Below, piece after piece: positions 27,005-36,438 of a stretch of 51,160 nt of DNA (the stretch's first letter is position 1; each line of letters opens with the position of its first letter). The position numbers and the translations under genes are program-made. Location of the stretch: the NCBI GenBank assembly GCA_023554245.1, contig JAMJQL010000118.1, positions 1-51,160 of the forward strand. The letters run 5' to 3'. This DNA is from Gemmatimonadota bacterium. GTDB taxonomy: Bacteria; Gemmatimonadota; Gemmatimonadetes; Palauibacterales; Palauibacteraceae. The notes beneath the pieces were generated by a model that had not been told where the DNA came from, ran no database searches, and saw only the letters and a program-made list of their open reading frames with translations.

Positions 27005-27062
27005 CTGTCACATCGGAGCGACAGAATGGGACACACTGTCGTGCGCTCCGTCAGTTTGTCAC
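27005..27062. promoter_or_regulatory. Candidate regulatory repeats upstream of hypA
   Basis: In this 58-base stretch TGTCAC occurs twice (27006-27011, 27057-27062). An inverted pair GGAGCGACAG (27015-27024) and CTGTCGTGCGCTCC (27036-27049) has one 4-base bulge, and GACACACTGTC (27030-27040) is a perfect palindrome around CAC. It lies between the S9 oligopeptidase 3' end and hypA, so it could be an operator for hypA or a terminator-like structure for the peptidase gene. No U-tract follows. Confidence 0.4.
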
Positions 27063-27085
27063 GACGCCTCGTGAAGTGCCAGCGC

Positions 27086-29212
27086 TCAGGAAGTCTCTGC
27101 CGCCACGGTCAGCAGGAATGCGTACATGAGGGCGGTCTCGCGAAAACGCCGGAAGCGTCCCGACTTCCCGCCATGACCCGCATCCATGTTCACGTGCAGC
27201 AGGATCGGTTCGTCGCCCGTCGCCCGGTCGCGGAGCCGGGCTACCCACTTCGCCGGCTCCCAGTACTGGACCTGGGAGTCGTGAAGGCCGGTCGTGACGA
27301 GCAGAGCCGGATACTCCGTCTCCTTGACGTTGTCGTAGGGGGAATAGGAGAGCATGTACTCAAAATACTCGGGATCCTCCGGATTGCCCCACTCGTCGTA
27401 CTCCGATGTCGTCAACGGTATCGAGGGATCGAGCATCGTCGTCACCACGTCGACGAAGGGTACGGCGGCGATCGCCCCCTTCCAGAGTTCGGGGCGCTGG
27501 TTCAGAACGGCTCCGACGAGCAGACCGCCTGCACTCCCGCCCATCGCGAACAGCCGATCCGGGGCAGCGAAGCCGGAGGAGACGAGGTGCTCGGCACTGT
27601 CGATGAAGTCGTTGAAGGTGTTCTTCTTCCGGAGCAGCTTTCCTTCCTCGTACCAGCGTCTGCCGAGCTCTTCCCCGCCCCGGATGTGCGCGATCGCGTA
27701 GACGAATCCCCGGTCGAGGAGACTGAGTCGTGTCGCGTCGAACCAGGCATCCATGCTGGCGCCGTACGATCCGTATCCGTACAGGAGCAACGGTCGTTCG
27801 GACAGGTCGTCACCGAGTTCCCGGTTGTAGACGATAGAGACCGGCACCATCTCGCCATCCCGGGCCGGAGCCCGGATTCGCCTGGAGGCGTAGTGGCTCG
27901 AATCGTACCCTCCGACTACCTCGGTCCGTTTCACCAGAACTCGCGTCCGCGTGTCCAGGTCGTAGTCGTACTGCGAAGTGGGGGTCGTAAGTGACGAATA
28001 GCCGTACCGCAGAACGCGCGAATCCGGCTCGAGGTTCGTCCCGAGCCAGGCGACGTACGTCTCGTCGTCGAGGACGATCTCGTGGTCGAGCGACCCGGAT
28101 CTGTCCAGCATCCTCAGCTTCACCAGTCCATCGCGCCGCTCCTGGACCGCGATCGCATCGCGGACCAGTTCGAAGTCTTCCAGCAGGACCTCCTCGCGGC
28201 CGGGTATGATCTCGCTCCAGTTCTCCGGTCGCGGGTCATCAATGGGCGCCCGCACCAGGCGGAAGTTCTCGGCTTCGAGGTTCGTTCGGAGCAACCAGGC
28301 GTCTCCGTCGTGCTCGACGGAATACTCGTGATCCCGTTGCCTCGGGAGGATTACCCGGAATTCGCCATCCGGCTGAAATGCATCCAGGAATCGGATCTCG
28401 GTCGCGAGCGTCTGGGACGAACCGATCCACAGGTAGCGACCGGACTTGGAACGACCCACCCAGCACGAGAATGTCTCGTCCGACTCCTCGAACACGAGGA
28501 CGTCCTCCGCCGGATCACTGCCGAGCCGGTGCCGGTATACGCGGTCCCAGCGCAGGGTCTCCGGATCCTGCTTCACGTAGAACAACGTGCGGGAATCCGC
28601 CGCCCACGCGAAATTCGATGTCGTCGATGGAATCTCGTCCGGCAGCCAGAGTCCGGACTCGAGGTCGCGGAATCGGATCGTGTACATCCGGCGACCGACC
28701 GTATCCTCCGCGACCGCCAGATACCGACCGTCGTCCGTGACGCCTCGGGGTCCGACGGAAGCCGAATAGAAATCGTGACCTTCGGCCCGGACGTTTCCGT
28801 CCAGCAGCAGCTCGGCCGGGGCGTCGGGCGAACCCTTCATGCGGACGTGAACCGGGTATTCCTGTTCCTCCTCGTAGCGGACTTGATACCACCAGCCGCG
28901 CAGTCGCACGGGCGCCGACGCGTCCTGTTGCGGGATCCGCCCGGTGATCTCCTCGTAGATTCTCTCCTGCAGCTCCTCCGTACCGGCCAGCTTCGATCGG
29001 GTCCAGGCGTTCTCCGCCTCGAGGTGAGCGATCACCGCCGGGTCCTCGCGGTTCCTGAGCCAGTAGTACTCGTCGATCCGGGTCACCCCGTGATTCTCGA
29101 GCTCGACGGGATTCGCTCTGGGGCGCGGCGGTTCCTGGGCGGCTGTCTCCGCAGCGGTGTTGGTCATCATCACTCCGACGAGCAGGGCGGGAAGACAAGT
29201 GCGCGGTCGCAT
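27086..29212 (-). CDS. S9A-family oligopeptidase B-like serine peptidase
   Basis: This 708-residue protein has a likely export signal (CLPALLVGVMMTNTAAETAAQ), the family N-terminal propeller region with PVELENHGVTRIDEYYWLRNRED, and a C-terminal alpha/beta-hydrolase domain. Catalytic residues are Ser560 in GGSAGG, Asp645 in GLHDSQV and His680 in AGHGGKSG. The segment YGSYGASMDAWF is typical of oligopeptidase B, which cuts short peptides after basic residues. A signal peptide is unusual for the cytoplasmic E. coli enzyme, so this copy probably works in the envelope. The ATG at 29212 is preferred over a far-upstream start because it begins the signal peptide. It diverges from the next S9 gene. 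Confidence 0.9.
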   Translation of the reverse strand: MRPRTCLPALLVGVMMTNTAAETAAQEPPRPRANPVELENHGVTRIDEYYWLRNREDPAVIAHLEAENAWTRSKLAGTEELQERIYEEITGRIPQQDASAPVRLRGWWYQVRYEEEQEYPVHVRMKGSPDAPAELLLDGNVRAEGHDFYSASVGPRGVTDDGRYLAVAEDTVGRRMYTIRFRDLESGLWLPDEIPSTTSNFAWAADSRTLFYVKQDPETLRWDRVYRHRLGSDPAEDVLVFEESDETFSCWVGRSKSGRYLWIGSSQTLATEIRFLDAFQPDGEFRVILPRQRDHEYSVEHDGDAWLLRTNLEAENFRLVRAPIDDPRPENWSEIIPGREEVLLEDFELVRDAIAVQERRDGLVKLRMLDRSGSLDHEIVLDDETYVAWLGTNLEPDSRVLRYGYSSLTTPTSQYDYDLDTRTRVLVKRTEVVGGYDSSHYASRRIRAPARDGEMVPVSIVYNRELGDDLSERPLLLYGYGSYGASMDAWFDATRLSLLDRGFVYAIAHIRGGEELGRRWYEEGKLLRKKNTFNDFIDSAEHLVSSGFAAPDRLFAMGGSAGGLLVGAVLNQRPELWKGAIAAVPFVDVVTTMLDPSIPLTTSEYDEWGNPEDPEYFEYMLSYSPYDNVKETEYPALLVTTGLHDSQVQYWEPAKWVARLRDRATGDEPILLHVNMDAGHGGKSGRFRRFRETALMYAFLLTVAAETS

Positions 29213-29412
29213 TTCGGTTCCGTCTCCTGAATGCTGGGGCCGGACGAGCGCATTACATCTGGCCCGATTCTGCCGCTCGGACGAGGTTGGGGCAACCTGT
29301 CGAGCGCAGCCGGGGTGCTGGTCCCGATCCAGGTCTGCTGCGGCGCATCTTGCCCCGGCCGGGCCCGGCGGCGAGCATCCGCTGATCCAGCCAATCACGG
29401 GAGGCACTCAGA

Positions 29413-31485
29413 ATGAATCATGGGCAGCGATCGGTGGTGCGGGGCCTGGTGGCGACCGCCCTGCTTACTGTCGTACCGGCAGGGCTTCTCTCAGGGCAAG
29501 ACGTAATGACCCCGGAACGCCTGTGGGAGCTCCAACGGATCTCGAGCCCGTCAGTTTCGCCGGACGGCACGAGCTTCGTATACGGCGTGCGCGGCTACGA
29601 CGTGGAGGCCAATCGGGGCAATACGGACCTCTGGCTTCGACCGGTGGCAGGCGGCCCGGCCGTCCGCCTCACCGACACCGAGGAGTCCGAGAGTGGGGTC
29701 GCATGGCGGCCCGACGGTGCATGGATCGGCTACCTCGCTTCGACCGACGACGGCCGCCAGTGGCACGAGATTCGACCCGATGGCAGCGGCATGAGGCAGG
29801 TCACAGCCGTGCCGGGCGGCATCTCGAACTTCCAGTATTCTCCAGATGGCAGTCGCGTGTCCTTCACCGCTCGCGTGAAGCTCGATCCGACGCCTAACGA
29901 GTTGTACCCGGACCTTCCGATGGCCGAGGCGAGGATCGCCGATGATCTGATGTACAGGCATTGGGACTCGTGGCACGACTACGACTACAGTCATCTCTTC
30001 GTCGCGACCTACGCGGACGGCAGCATCGGCGAGCCGCGCGACCTGATGCCGGGTGAGCGGTTCGACACGCCGCTCGCGCCGTTCGGAGGCGGCGAGCAGA
30101 TCGCCTGGAGCCCCGACGGGAGCCGGATCATCTACACGGCAAAGAAGGTGTCCGGGGTGGACTACGCGGTCAGCACCAATTCCGATCTGTTTCTCGTCGA
30201 TCTCGGAAGCGGGACCACCGTGAATCTCACCGCCGGTTGGGAGGGCTACGATCTTCAGCCGGTGTTCTCACCGGATGGGAGCCGGGTCGCCTGGCTCAGC
30301 ATGCGCCGGGACGGATACGAGGCCGACCGCAACCGGCTCATCTCGATGGAGATCGAGACCGGCGAGTGGCTGGAGCTCTCGAACGGCTACGGAGACGACC
30401 TCGACGGGCCCGTATGGTCGCCTGATGGATCGGCCGTCTGGGTTACGGGCCCCACCCGTGGCACGGTGCAGATCTTCGAGGCGAGCGGGTCGGGTGACGG
30501 CGTGCGTCAGGTCACGACAGGCGTCCACGACTACACCTCCGTTGCGACGGCCAGGCACGGAGGCGAAACGGTACTCCTCGCGACCCGACGCTCGATGTCG
30601 GCGCCGGTGGACATCTATCGCGTGGATCCGTCGACCGGCGAGGCCGTGGCCCTCACCGACGAGAACACCGCCCTCCTGGCGGGAATGTCGCTCGGAGAGG
30701 TGGAGGAGAGGATCGTGACGGCGAAGGACGGCAAGGAGATCCTGACCTGGGTGATCTACCCCCCGGACTTCGACCCCTCACGCCGCTGGCCGGTCCTGCT
30801 GTACGCCAAGGGCGGTCCGCAGGGGCCCATGAGCCAGTCCTTCTCCTATCGGTGGAATTTTCAGTTGATGGCCGCCAACGGGTACGTGGTAGTGGCCCCG
30901 AATCGTCGAGGCACCTCGGGTTTCGGGCAGGAATGGGAGGAAGAGATCTCGGAAGACTGGGGCGGCGGAGCGATGGATGACCTGCTGCGAGCGATCGATG
31001 ACGTGGCAGCCGAGCCGTGGGCCGACGAGGACAGGCTGGGAGCGATCGGCGCCAGTTTCGGCGGCTACTCGGTCTTCTGGCTGGCCGGAAATCACGAACG
31101 ACGCTTCAAGACCTTCGTCGCGCACGCGGGGGTGTTCAACCTGGAGTCGATGTACGGGGCGACCGAGGAGCTGTTCTTCGTGAACTTCGATCTCGGCGGG
31201 CCGTACTGGGAGTCCCCTCGGCCGAGAAGCTACGACCTGTACTCGCCGCACAAGTTCGTGCAGAACTGGGATACGCCGATTCTCATCATCCACGGTCAGA
31301 AGGACTTCCGGGTCCCGGTCACCGAAGGGATGCAGGCTTTTACCGCCGCCAGGCTCAAAGGACTGGACGCACGGCTGCTTTATTATCCGGATGAAGGGCA
31401 CTGGATTCTCTCACCACAGAACGGCGTTCTCTGGCACCGGATCTTCTTCGACTGGCTGGGACGGACGCTGAAACCCTCTGCTTGA
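29413..31485 (+). CDS. S9C-family acylaminoacyl-/dipeptidyl-peptidase-like enzyme, exported
   Basis: This 690-residue protein has a signal peptide (VATALLTVVPAGLLSG), TolB/DPP-type propeller repeats with several SPDGS motifs (SPSVSPDGTSF, FQYSPDGSRV, VFSPDGSRVAW), and a C-terminal hydrolase domain. Predicted triad: Ser548 in GASFGGYS, Asp631 in HGQKDFRV and His663 in DEGHW. GGAGG lies 8 bases before the ATG. It likely removes peptides from substrates outside the cytoplasm. Its divergent neighbour is another S9 peptidase, and the two are separated by 200 bases. Confidence 0.92.
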   Translation: MNHGQRSVVRGLVATALLTVVPAGLLSGQDVMTPERLWELQRISSPSVSPDGTSFVYGVRGYDVEANRGNTDLWLRPVAGGPAVRLTDTEESESGVAWRPDGAWIGYLASTDDGRQWHEIRPDGSGMRQVTAVPGGISNFQYSPDGSRVSFTARVKLDPTPNELYPDLPMAEARIADDLMYRHWDSWHDYDYSHLFVATYADGSIGEPRDLMPGERFDTPLAPFGGGEQIAWSPDGSRIIYTAKKVSGVDYAVSTNSDLFLVDLGSGTTVNLTAGWEGYDLQPVFSPDGSRVAWLSMRRDGYEADRNRLISMEIETGEWLELSNGYGDDLDGPVWSPDGSAVWVTGPTRGTVQIFEASGSGDGVRQVTTGVHDYTSVATARHGGETVLLATRRSMSAPVDIYRVDPSTGEAVALTDENTALLAGMSLGEVEERIVTAKDGKEILTWVIYPPDFDPSRRWPVLLYAKGGPQGPMSQSFSYRWNFQLMAANGYVVVAPNRRGTSGFGQEWEEEISEDWGGGAMDDLLRAIDDVAAEPWADEDRLGAIGASFGGYSVFWLAGNHERRFKTFVAHAGVFNLESMYGATEELFFVNFDLGGPYWESPRPRSYDLYSPHKFVQNWDTPILIIHGQKDFRVPVTEGMQAFTAARLKGLDARLLYYPDEGHWILSPQNGVLWHRIFFDWLGRTLKPSA

Positions 31486-31504
31486 CCCTCCGGCCGAGCA
31501 TCGC

Positions 31505-31537
31505 GAGGCGCGCCTCAGCGGCGGGCGCGCCTCAGCG
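31505..31537. terminator. Perfect 10-bp hairpin at convergent gene ends, with direct repeat
   Basis: GAGGCGCGCC (31505-31514) pairs with GGCGCGCCTC (31524-31533) around a 9-base loop, and GCGCGCCTCAGCG is directly repeated (31508-31520 and 31525-31537). It covers the SDR stop codon and lies 20 bases past the peptidase stop. No U-tract is present, so it could be a factor-assisted or bidirectional terminator. Confidence 0.5.
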
Positions 31538-32332
31538 CGGCGAGTTGATGAACGCCGTGGCCGCTCGCACCAGTCGCCGGGGAATGAATCGGGGCAGCAG
31601 CGATCCGACGCGATTCGCAACTCCGGGTACCGCGATCGATCTGCCGACCATGGCGGCCTGATACCCCGCTTCGGCGACCGGTCCCACATCCATCATCAGC
31701 GGGTTGGCTCCCACGCGGGTATCCGTCATCCCCGCCCGGTCCTGAAATTCGGTTTCGGTCGGTCCGGGGCAGAGGGTCGTAACCGTGATGCCCGTGCCGC
31801 GAAGCTCGTGGGCGAGCGCCTCGGAGAAGTGCAGGACGTACGCCTTGCTGGCGAAGTAGACCGCCATGTCGGGCCCGGGCTGGAATGCCGCGGTCGAAGC
31901 CACGTTGAGGATTCGCCCCCTCCCACGCTCCCGCATTCCCGCGAGAAAGCGATGCGTGAGTTCGGTGAGCGCCACTGCGTTTACCTGCAGCATGGAGAGC
32001 TGGCTCTCGAGCGATTGCTCGACGAACGGTCCCCAGGTCCCGAATCCCGCATTGTTGACCAGGAAATCGACGGCGAAGTCCGCCCGGTGAAGTTCTTCCT
32101 GCACCCGGGCCGGACCCGTGAGATCCGCCAGGTCGGCCGGAACCACCACGGTCCGCACGCCATGCTTCTGTCCAACGTCGCCGGCCACTACCTCGAGCGC
32201 CGCGAGATTCCGTGCCGTCAGCGCGAGGTCCCAGCCGTCAGCCGCCGCGCGTCGGGCCAGCTCCAGGCCGATACCCGCCGATGCCCCCGTGATGAGGACG
32301 CCTCCTCGGGACTCCCGATCCCTGCTCACCAT
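31532..32332 (-). CDS. Short-chain dehydrogenase/reductase
   Basis: This 266-residue NAD(P)-dependent enzyme has the classical SDR motifs: GASAGIG (16-22, cofactor binding), NNAG (93-96), Ser146 in NVASTAAF, and the catalytic YxxxK as Y159FASK163, followed by PGPTETEF. The layout resembles SDRs of the DltE/YqjQ kind. The substrate is unknown. It is convergent with the S9C peptidase gene, and the 3' end overlaps the hairpin described separately. Confidence 0.88.
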   Translation of the reverse strand: MVSRDRESRGGVLITGASAGIGLELARRAAADGWDLALTARNLAALEVVAGDVGQKHGVRTVVVPADLADLTGPARVQEELHRADFAVDFLVNNAGFGTWGPFVEQSLESQLSMLQVNAVALTELTHRFLAGMRERGRGRILNVASTAAFQPGPDMAVYFASKAYVLHFSEALAHELRGTGITVTTLCPGPTETEFQDRAGMTDTRVGANPLMMDVGPVAEAGYQAAMVGRSIAVPGVANRVGSLLPRFIPRRLVRAATAFINSPR

Positions 32333-32458
32333 CGAACCGCCTGTGGGCTCGTTCCCGACGAATGGGCGTGACGATGCATGCCGCCTCCGTTCCAGATCAG
32401 CAGAGATAGGACGTCCGGCGCTTCTGTACCGGAACCGCCCCTTCAGGATCCGGCACGG

Positions 32459-34918
32459 CTACTCGTAGCGCAGGGCTTCGATCGGATCGGTACGCGCGGC
32501 CCGCGATGCAGGTACGAGACTCGCCAGGAGAGTCACGATCAGCAGAAGTGCGCCGACGGCCAGATAGGTGATTGGATCACTCTCCGGGATTCCCGCGACG
32601 TTGCTGGCCAGCAGTCGGGTCAGAGCGACCGCTGCGAGCGAGCCGATCAACAGCCCCACGAGCGCCAGGATCAGCCCCCTGCGCACGACCCGGGACAGGA
32701 TCTGCGGCCGGCCTGCACCGAACGCCATCATCACGCCGATCTCACGCGTGCGCTGCCGCGCGATCGCCGAGACCACGCCGTAGAGTCCGATTCCGGCGAG
32801 GAGCAGCGCGATTCCCGCGAATACCGCGATCAGAATCGAGGTGAAGCGCTCGGCTGCCGTGGCATCGGCGACGTAACTTTCCATCGTCCGGACACCCGAC
32901 ACCGGGAGGTCCGGGTCGAAGCCGGCCACGAGCTTCCGAATCGGACCCGCGAGCTTCTTCGGCTCACCCTCGCTGCGGACGATGGTCGTGACCGTGAAGA
33001 ACGCCCCCTGGGAACTGTACGGGAAGTAGATCGTCTCGCGACCCTCAACCGCAGGCCCCTCGGAAATCACGTTATCGACGACGCCGACGACCTTCCACGA
33101 CTGGCGCGTGCCGAAGAGCGTTTCCGCTTCGATCTCCCGGCCGATGGCATCTTCACCGGGCCAGGACCGGGTGGCCAGCGCCCGGTCTATCACAACCACG
33201 TCGCGCATCTTCAGCTCGTCCGCCGGCTCGAACCACCTTCCGGCGAGCAGCCGAGCACCGAAGGCCTCGAAGAACCCGGGTGTCACGTAGCGGTAGTCGG
33301 CCTCGCCGGCCCGGGAGGCGCCGGGTGCGGACAGTTCCACCTCGTAGGGCGAGGTCCAGAACTGCCCCCCGAGGGGAAGGACCTGGGTCGACCCCACCGC
33401 CTTCACACCCGGCAGCGATTCGATCTCTCGTTCGATCTTGTCGAGCGCCCGTGCTCGGTCTTCGACCTCGGTGTACCGAATCGGAGGCAACGAGACCCGA
33501 TAGGTGAGTACGCCATCGGGTTCGAATCCGAGATCCACCGCCTGGAGCGACTGGACGCTGCGGAACAGCAGTCCTGCTCCGACCAGCAGTACCATGGCCA
33601 GGGCCACTTCACCGATCACGATTCCGTGCCGGAGCCGTCGCTGGCCCGGGTTGGAGGCACAGGCCCCCCGGTCCTTCAGGCACGAGTTGAGGTCGGGTCG
33701 AGAGGCATTCAGAGCCGGCACGACCCCGAACGCGAGTGCCGAAATCACGGTGGCGGCGAATGTAAACAGCAGCACGGAAGCATCGATCGGCACTTCGCTC
33801 AGCCTCGGAAGACCGCTTGGCTGAACCGCCAGAAGCAGATCTATGGCCCAGCGCGCGAGCAACAGGCCCGCGAGCCCTCCGATCGCAGCCAGCAGAAAGG
33901 CCTCCGTGAGGAACTGTCGCACGATTCGACGCCGGCCACCTCCGACGGCCGCACGAATGGCGATCTCCTTCTCGCGCGCCCCGGCCTGCACGAGCAGCAG
34001 GTTCGCCGTGTTCGCGCAGGCGATCAGCAGGACGAGAAGCACGGCGGCGAACAGGGCGATCAAGGCCGGACGTACATGGGCCACGATGTCCTCGTGCAAC
34101 GGCTTGACCATGATCGAGATGTCACCGTCTCGATGGTAGTCGAACGTGGCCCGCTGCCACTCACCGAGGGTCTCGGCCTCGCGTCGGACATCGGCCAGCG
34201 TCGCACCCGGGGCCAGACGGGCCAGCACACGACGATTTGCGCTCGGACTGCTCCGTGGGAATTCCCAGTACGGAACGGGGTCGGTGGCCCAGATATCGAT
34301 ATCGGTAGCGACACCTGCATTCACGGGAAGCAGGAGTTCGAACCCCATCGGCAGCACACCAATGACCCGGCTCTCGAAGCCGTTGAGAATCACCGTGTCG
34401 CCGACGATTCCTGGCTCCGCCCCGAAGCGCCGATTCCACAGTCGGTGGCTCAGAATCACGGCCGGCGCCTGTTTCTTCGCCTTGCCCTCGAAGCCGTCTT
34501 CGGCTCGAAACGTCCGGCCGCGGGCTGCTTCGATTCCGAGCACGTCGAAGAAGTTCGCAGAGACCGTAGCGACGCGAACCACCTCGGGCCCACCGGGACC
34601 GGTCAGGTTCTGCTCGAACGTGCGGTCGGTGACCGCTACCGACTCGAGTGACGGCATGCGGGTCCGATAGTCGACGACGTCCGGCGGCGGAATCGGGGCG
34701 TCTGACCACCCGAGACTTCCGATATGGTGGCGCAGCATGACCAGTCGGTCCGGCTCGGCGTAGGGTAGCGGGCGAAGGAGCACGCTGTTGATCACGCTGA
34801 AGACGGCAGTGTTCGCACCGATGCCGATCGCGAGAGTGAGGACGGTTACAGCGAGAAATCCCGGGTGCTTGATGAGGAATCGCATCCCGAATCTCACGTC
34901 CTGCAGGAACCTCGTCAT
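32459..34918 (-). CDS. MacB/FtsX-type ABC transporter permease (ADOP-like)
   Basis: This 819-residue membrane protein begins with MTRFLQDVRFGMRFLIKHPGF and then VTVLTLAIGIGANTAVFSVINSVLLRPLPY, typical of the large permeases found in Acidobacteriota and Gemmatimonadota. It has a MacB periplasmic core domain (about 60-240), a first FtsX domain, a second periplasmic part and a final FtsX domain ending in ARTDPIEALRYE. Such proteins normally need an ATPase partner. None is in the window, so it is an orphan permease here. There is no clear ribosome site beyond a weak GAGAG. The substrate is unknown. Confidence 0.88.
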   Translation of the reverse strand: MTRFLQDVRFGMRFLIKHPGFLAVTVLTLAIGIGANTAVFSVINSVLLRPLPYAEPDRLVMLRHHIGSLGWSDAPIPPPDVVDYRTRMPSLESVAVTDRTFEQNLTGPGGPEVVRVATVSANFFDVLGIEAARGRTFRAEDGFEGKAKKQAPAVILSHRLWNRRFGAEPGIVGDTVILNGFESRVIGVLPMGFELLLPVNAGVATDIDIWATDPVPYWEFPRSSPSANRRVLARLAPGATLADVRREAETLGEWQRATFDYHRDGDISIMVKPLHEDIVAHVRPALIALFAAVLLVLLIACANTANLLLVQAGAREKEIAIRAAVGGGRRRIVRQFLTEAFLLAAIGGLAGLLLARWAIDLLLAVQPSGLPRLSEVPIDASVLLFTFAATVISALAFGVVPALNASRPDLNSCLKDRGACASNPGQRRLRHGIVIGEVALAMVLLVGAGLLFRSVQSLQAVDLGFEPDGVLTYRVSLPPIRYTEVEDRARALDKIEREIESLPGVKAVGSTQVLPLGGQFWTSPYEVELSAPGASRAGEADYRYVTPGFFEAFGARLLAGRWFEPADELKMRDVVVIDRALATRSWPGEDAIGREIEAETLFGTRQSWKVVGVVDNVISEGPAVEGRETIYFPYSSQGAFFTVTTIVRSEGEPKKLAGPIRKLVAGFDPDLPVSGVRTMESYVADATAAERFTSILIAVFAGIALLLAGIGLYGVVSAIARQRTREIGVMMAFGAGRPQILSRVVRRGLILALVGLLIGSLAAVALTRLLASNVAGIPESDPITYLAVGALLLIVTLLASLVPASRAARTDPIEALRYE

Positions 34919-35223
34919 CTTCTATCTCTCGGTCGTCGGGTGCCCGGCATCGTGAATGCCGCCCTCCAGCGTGAAGAGCCTGAAGGGCGGTGCCGGACGC
35001 TGCGTCCAGTCCCGGCTCACGGAATCCGTCAACAGCTAGTGGCAGGGTTCATGCCACCGGCTACGACCCAGCTAACCTGCCATGACACATTACCTTACGT
35101 CAACCAGCCCATGCGATCGACCGGAACCGCGTTGTGCGCATCCGGGAACCACTGTCTCGGATGCGGACGCCCGGACGCCCTGGATCCGCCGCGGTCCCGA
35201 GTGAGCGATCCGGGCCGAGTGGC
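34919..35223. other. Gap between YbaK-like gene and ADOP-like permease
   Basis: About 305 bases without a gene. It contains a 6-bp hairpin GTGGCA-GGGTTCA-TGCCAC (35039-35057) and TTGACG on the minus strand near 35100, but no matching -10. No RNA gene is recognised. Confidence 0.4.
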
Positions 35224-35706
35224 TCAGACTCGATCCCTGAGCGGCGCCGAGAATTCTCCCGGAACGGGCTGCACGAGCCGTTCGAACTCCGAGTACGCCA
35301 TCTCCACGGCGGATCGGTGGTCTCCGGCATGAAACGCGATGCGCTCGGACTCGCGCAGCTCCTCGTCTACGAAAGTCGTCTGCCCGTAGAGATTCCCGAA
35401 CGGAGGCATCGCCCCGAGGTCGCAATCGGGAAACAGGTCGGCCAGTTCCCCCTCGCTCGCCAGGGTGGCCGAGGAAGCGCCAGCCGCGGCGCGCAACTTG
35501 TCGAGATCCAGTCGACGCGTGGCAGGCACAGCGCATATCACCGGTCGGCCGTCGAGAAGCACCTCCACGGTCTTCGCCCACCTTCGCCCGGGAACGTGAC
35601 TCGCCGCCGCCTCCTCCTGGGCCGTGTACGCGAGCGGGTGGTCGATGACTTCGAAATCGACACCCTGCGCTTCCAGGTATTCTTCGATCTTCGCTGCGAT
35701 CGTCAT
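35224..35706 (-). CDS. YbaK/EbsC-family aminoacyl-tRNA deacylase-like protein
   Basis: This 160-residue protein resembles the YbaK/ProRS-editing domain: FEVIDHPLAYTAQEEAAASHVPG, then KTVEVLLDGRPVICAVPATRRLDLDKLR with the conserved lysine (KTV), and FGNLYGQTTFVDEEL. The family removes mischarged amino acids from tRNA. Which tRNA is handled cannot be told. The start has a strong ribosome site (AGGAGG, 6-base spacing). Confidence 0.87.
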   Translation of the reverse strand: MTIAAKIEEYLEAQGVDFEVIDHPLAYTAQEEAAASHVPGRRWAKTVEVLLDGRPVICAVPATRRLDLDKLRAAAGASSATLASEGELADLFPDCDLGAMPPFGNLYGQTTFVDEELRESERIAFHAGDHRSAVEMAYSEFERLVQPVPGEFSAPLRDRV

Positions 35707-35740
35707 CTCGATCCTCCTTGCAGATTCGGCGCTCTCGGCG

Positions 35741-36280
35741 TCACCGGGACATGGCCGGCGATAGCGTCTTCAGCACCTGTCCGGCGAAGACCGGTGCCGT
35801 GTCTTCGGCGTCCCTTTCACTCAGCGCCTCCAGAAGGGGCTGAAGCTCGTCGCGCATCCGCTCGCAGTAGTGGTCGCGCAGCACATGGTGCGCGGCCTGC
35901 CGGAACCACAGGGAGTCCGACCGGCGGATCAGGGCCTCGAGCAACGGAACCATCCCGTCGCATCGCAGGGCGATCAGAGCCTCCGCGGCCAGCCACCGCA
36001 CACCGAACTCCTCGTCCTCCAGGGCGGCGACGAGGGCCGGTGCTGCCCTCGGACTCGAAAGGTACAGCAGGGCCTCGGCCGCTTCGGTACGCAAGACGGC
36101 GTTGGCGTCGCCGAGAGCCTCGACGAGTGGTTCGACCGCATCTTCTCCCATGCGGATCAGGCAACGCCGCGCCTGTTTGCGTGCCAGTCCGTCGCGTCCG
36201 GCCAATGTTCGGACCAGCGAAGGGATGTCTCCCTCGCATCCGGTGGTGCTGGAATCGAGCGCCGGTGATTCAGAGGGCAT
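35741..36280 (-). CDS. HEAT-repeat protein
   Basis: This 179-residue product contains about four HEAT-type repeats, for example ARRCLIRMGEDAVEPLVEALGDA, VLRTEAAEALLYLSSPRAAPALVAALEDE and VRWLAAEALIALRCDGMVPLLEALIRR. Such repeats usually serve as a protein-binding scaffold. No catalytic motif is present. The ATG at 36280 has GGAGG 4 bases upstream, and an upstream in-frame extension to 36406 has no family features. It lies 34 bases before the YbaK-like gene and diverges from the MscS gene. Confidence 0.8.
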   Translation of the reverse strand: MPSESPALDSSTTGCEGDIPSLVRTLAGRDGLARKQARRCLIRMGEDAVEPLVEALGDANAVLRTEAAEALLYLSSPRAAPALVAALEDEEFGVRWLAAEALIALRCDGMVPLLEALIRRSDSLWFRQAAHHVLRDHYCERMRDELQPLLEALSERDAEDTAPVFAGQVLKTLSPAMSR

Positions 36281-36438
36281 GCGACCTCCGCGCGGTCTGA
36301 ATCGCCGGGGGGTGGCGATTCTCCCACTTGTTGCGAGCGTTTCGCGCGCGTACGGTTGTGTGTTGAAGATACGGTCGGCCGGGGGCGGGCGCACCCTGTC
36401 CGGCACGATTTCCTGCGCCGTCCGGGGAGCACGAATCT

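Noticed and set aside
26950-27085. Possible sigma54 (-24/-12) promoter for the hyp operon, from TGGCAC on the minus strand
   Set aside because: The required TTGC at the -12 position is missing at the right spacing.
32378-34651. Long plus-strand open frame of over 750 codons
   Set aside because: It is antisense to the ADOP-like permease, lacks family motifs, and arises from G+C-rich codon bias. Similar frames at 43381-44838 (antisense to addB) and 23401-25164 (antisense to hypF and hypC) are also shadows.
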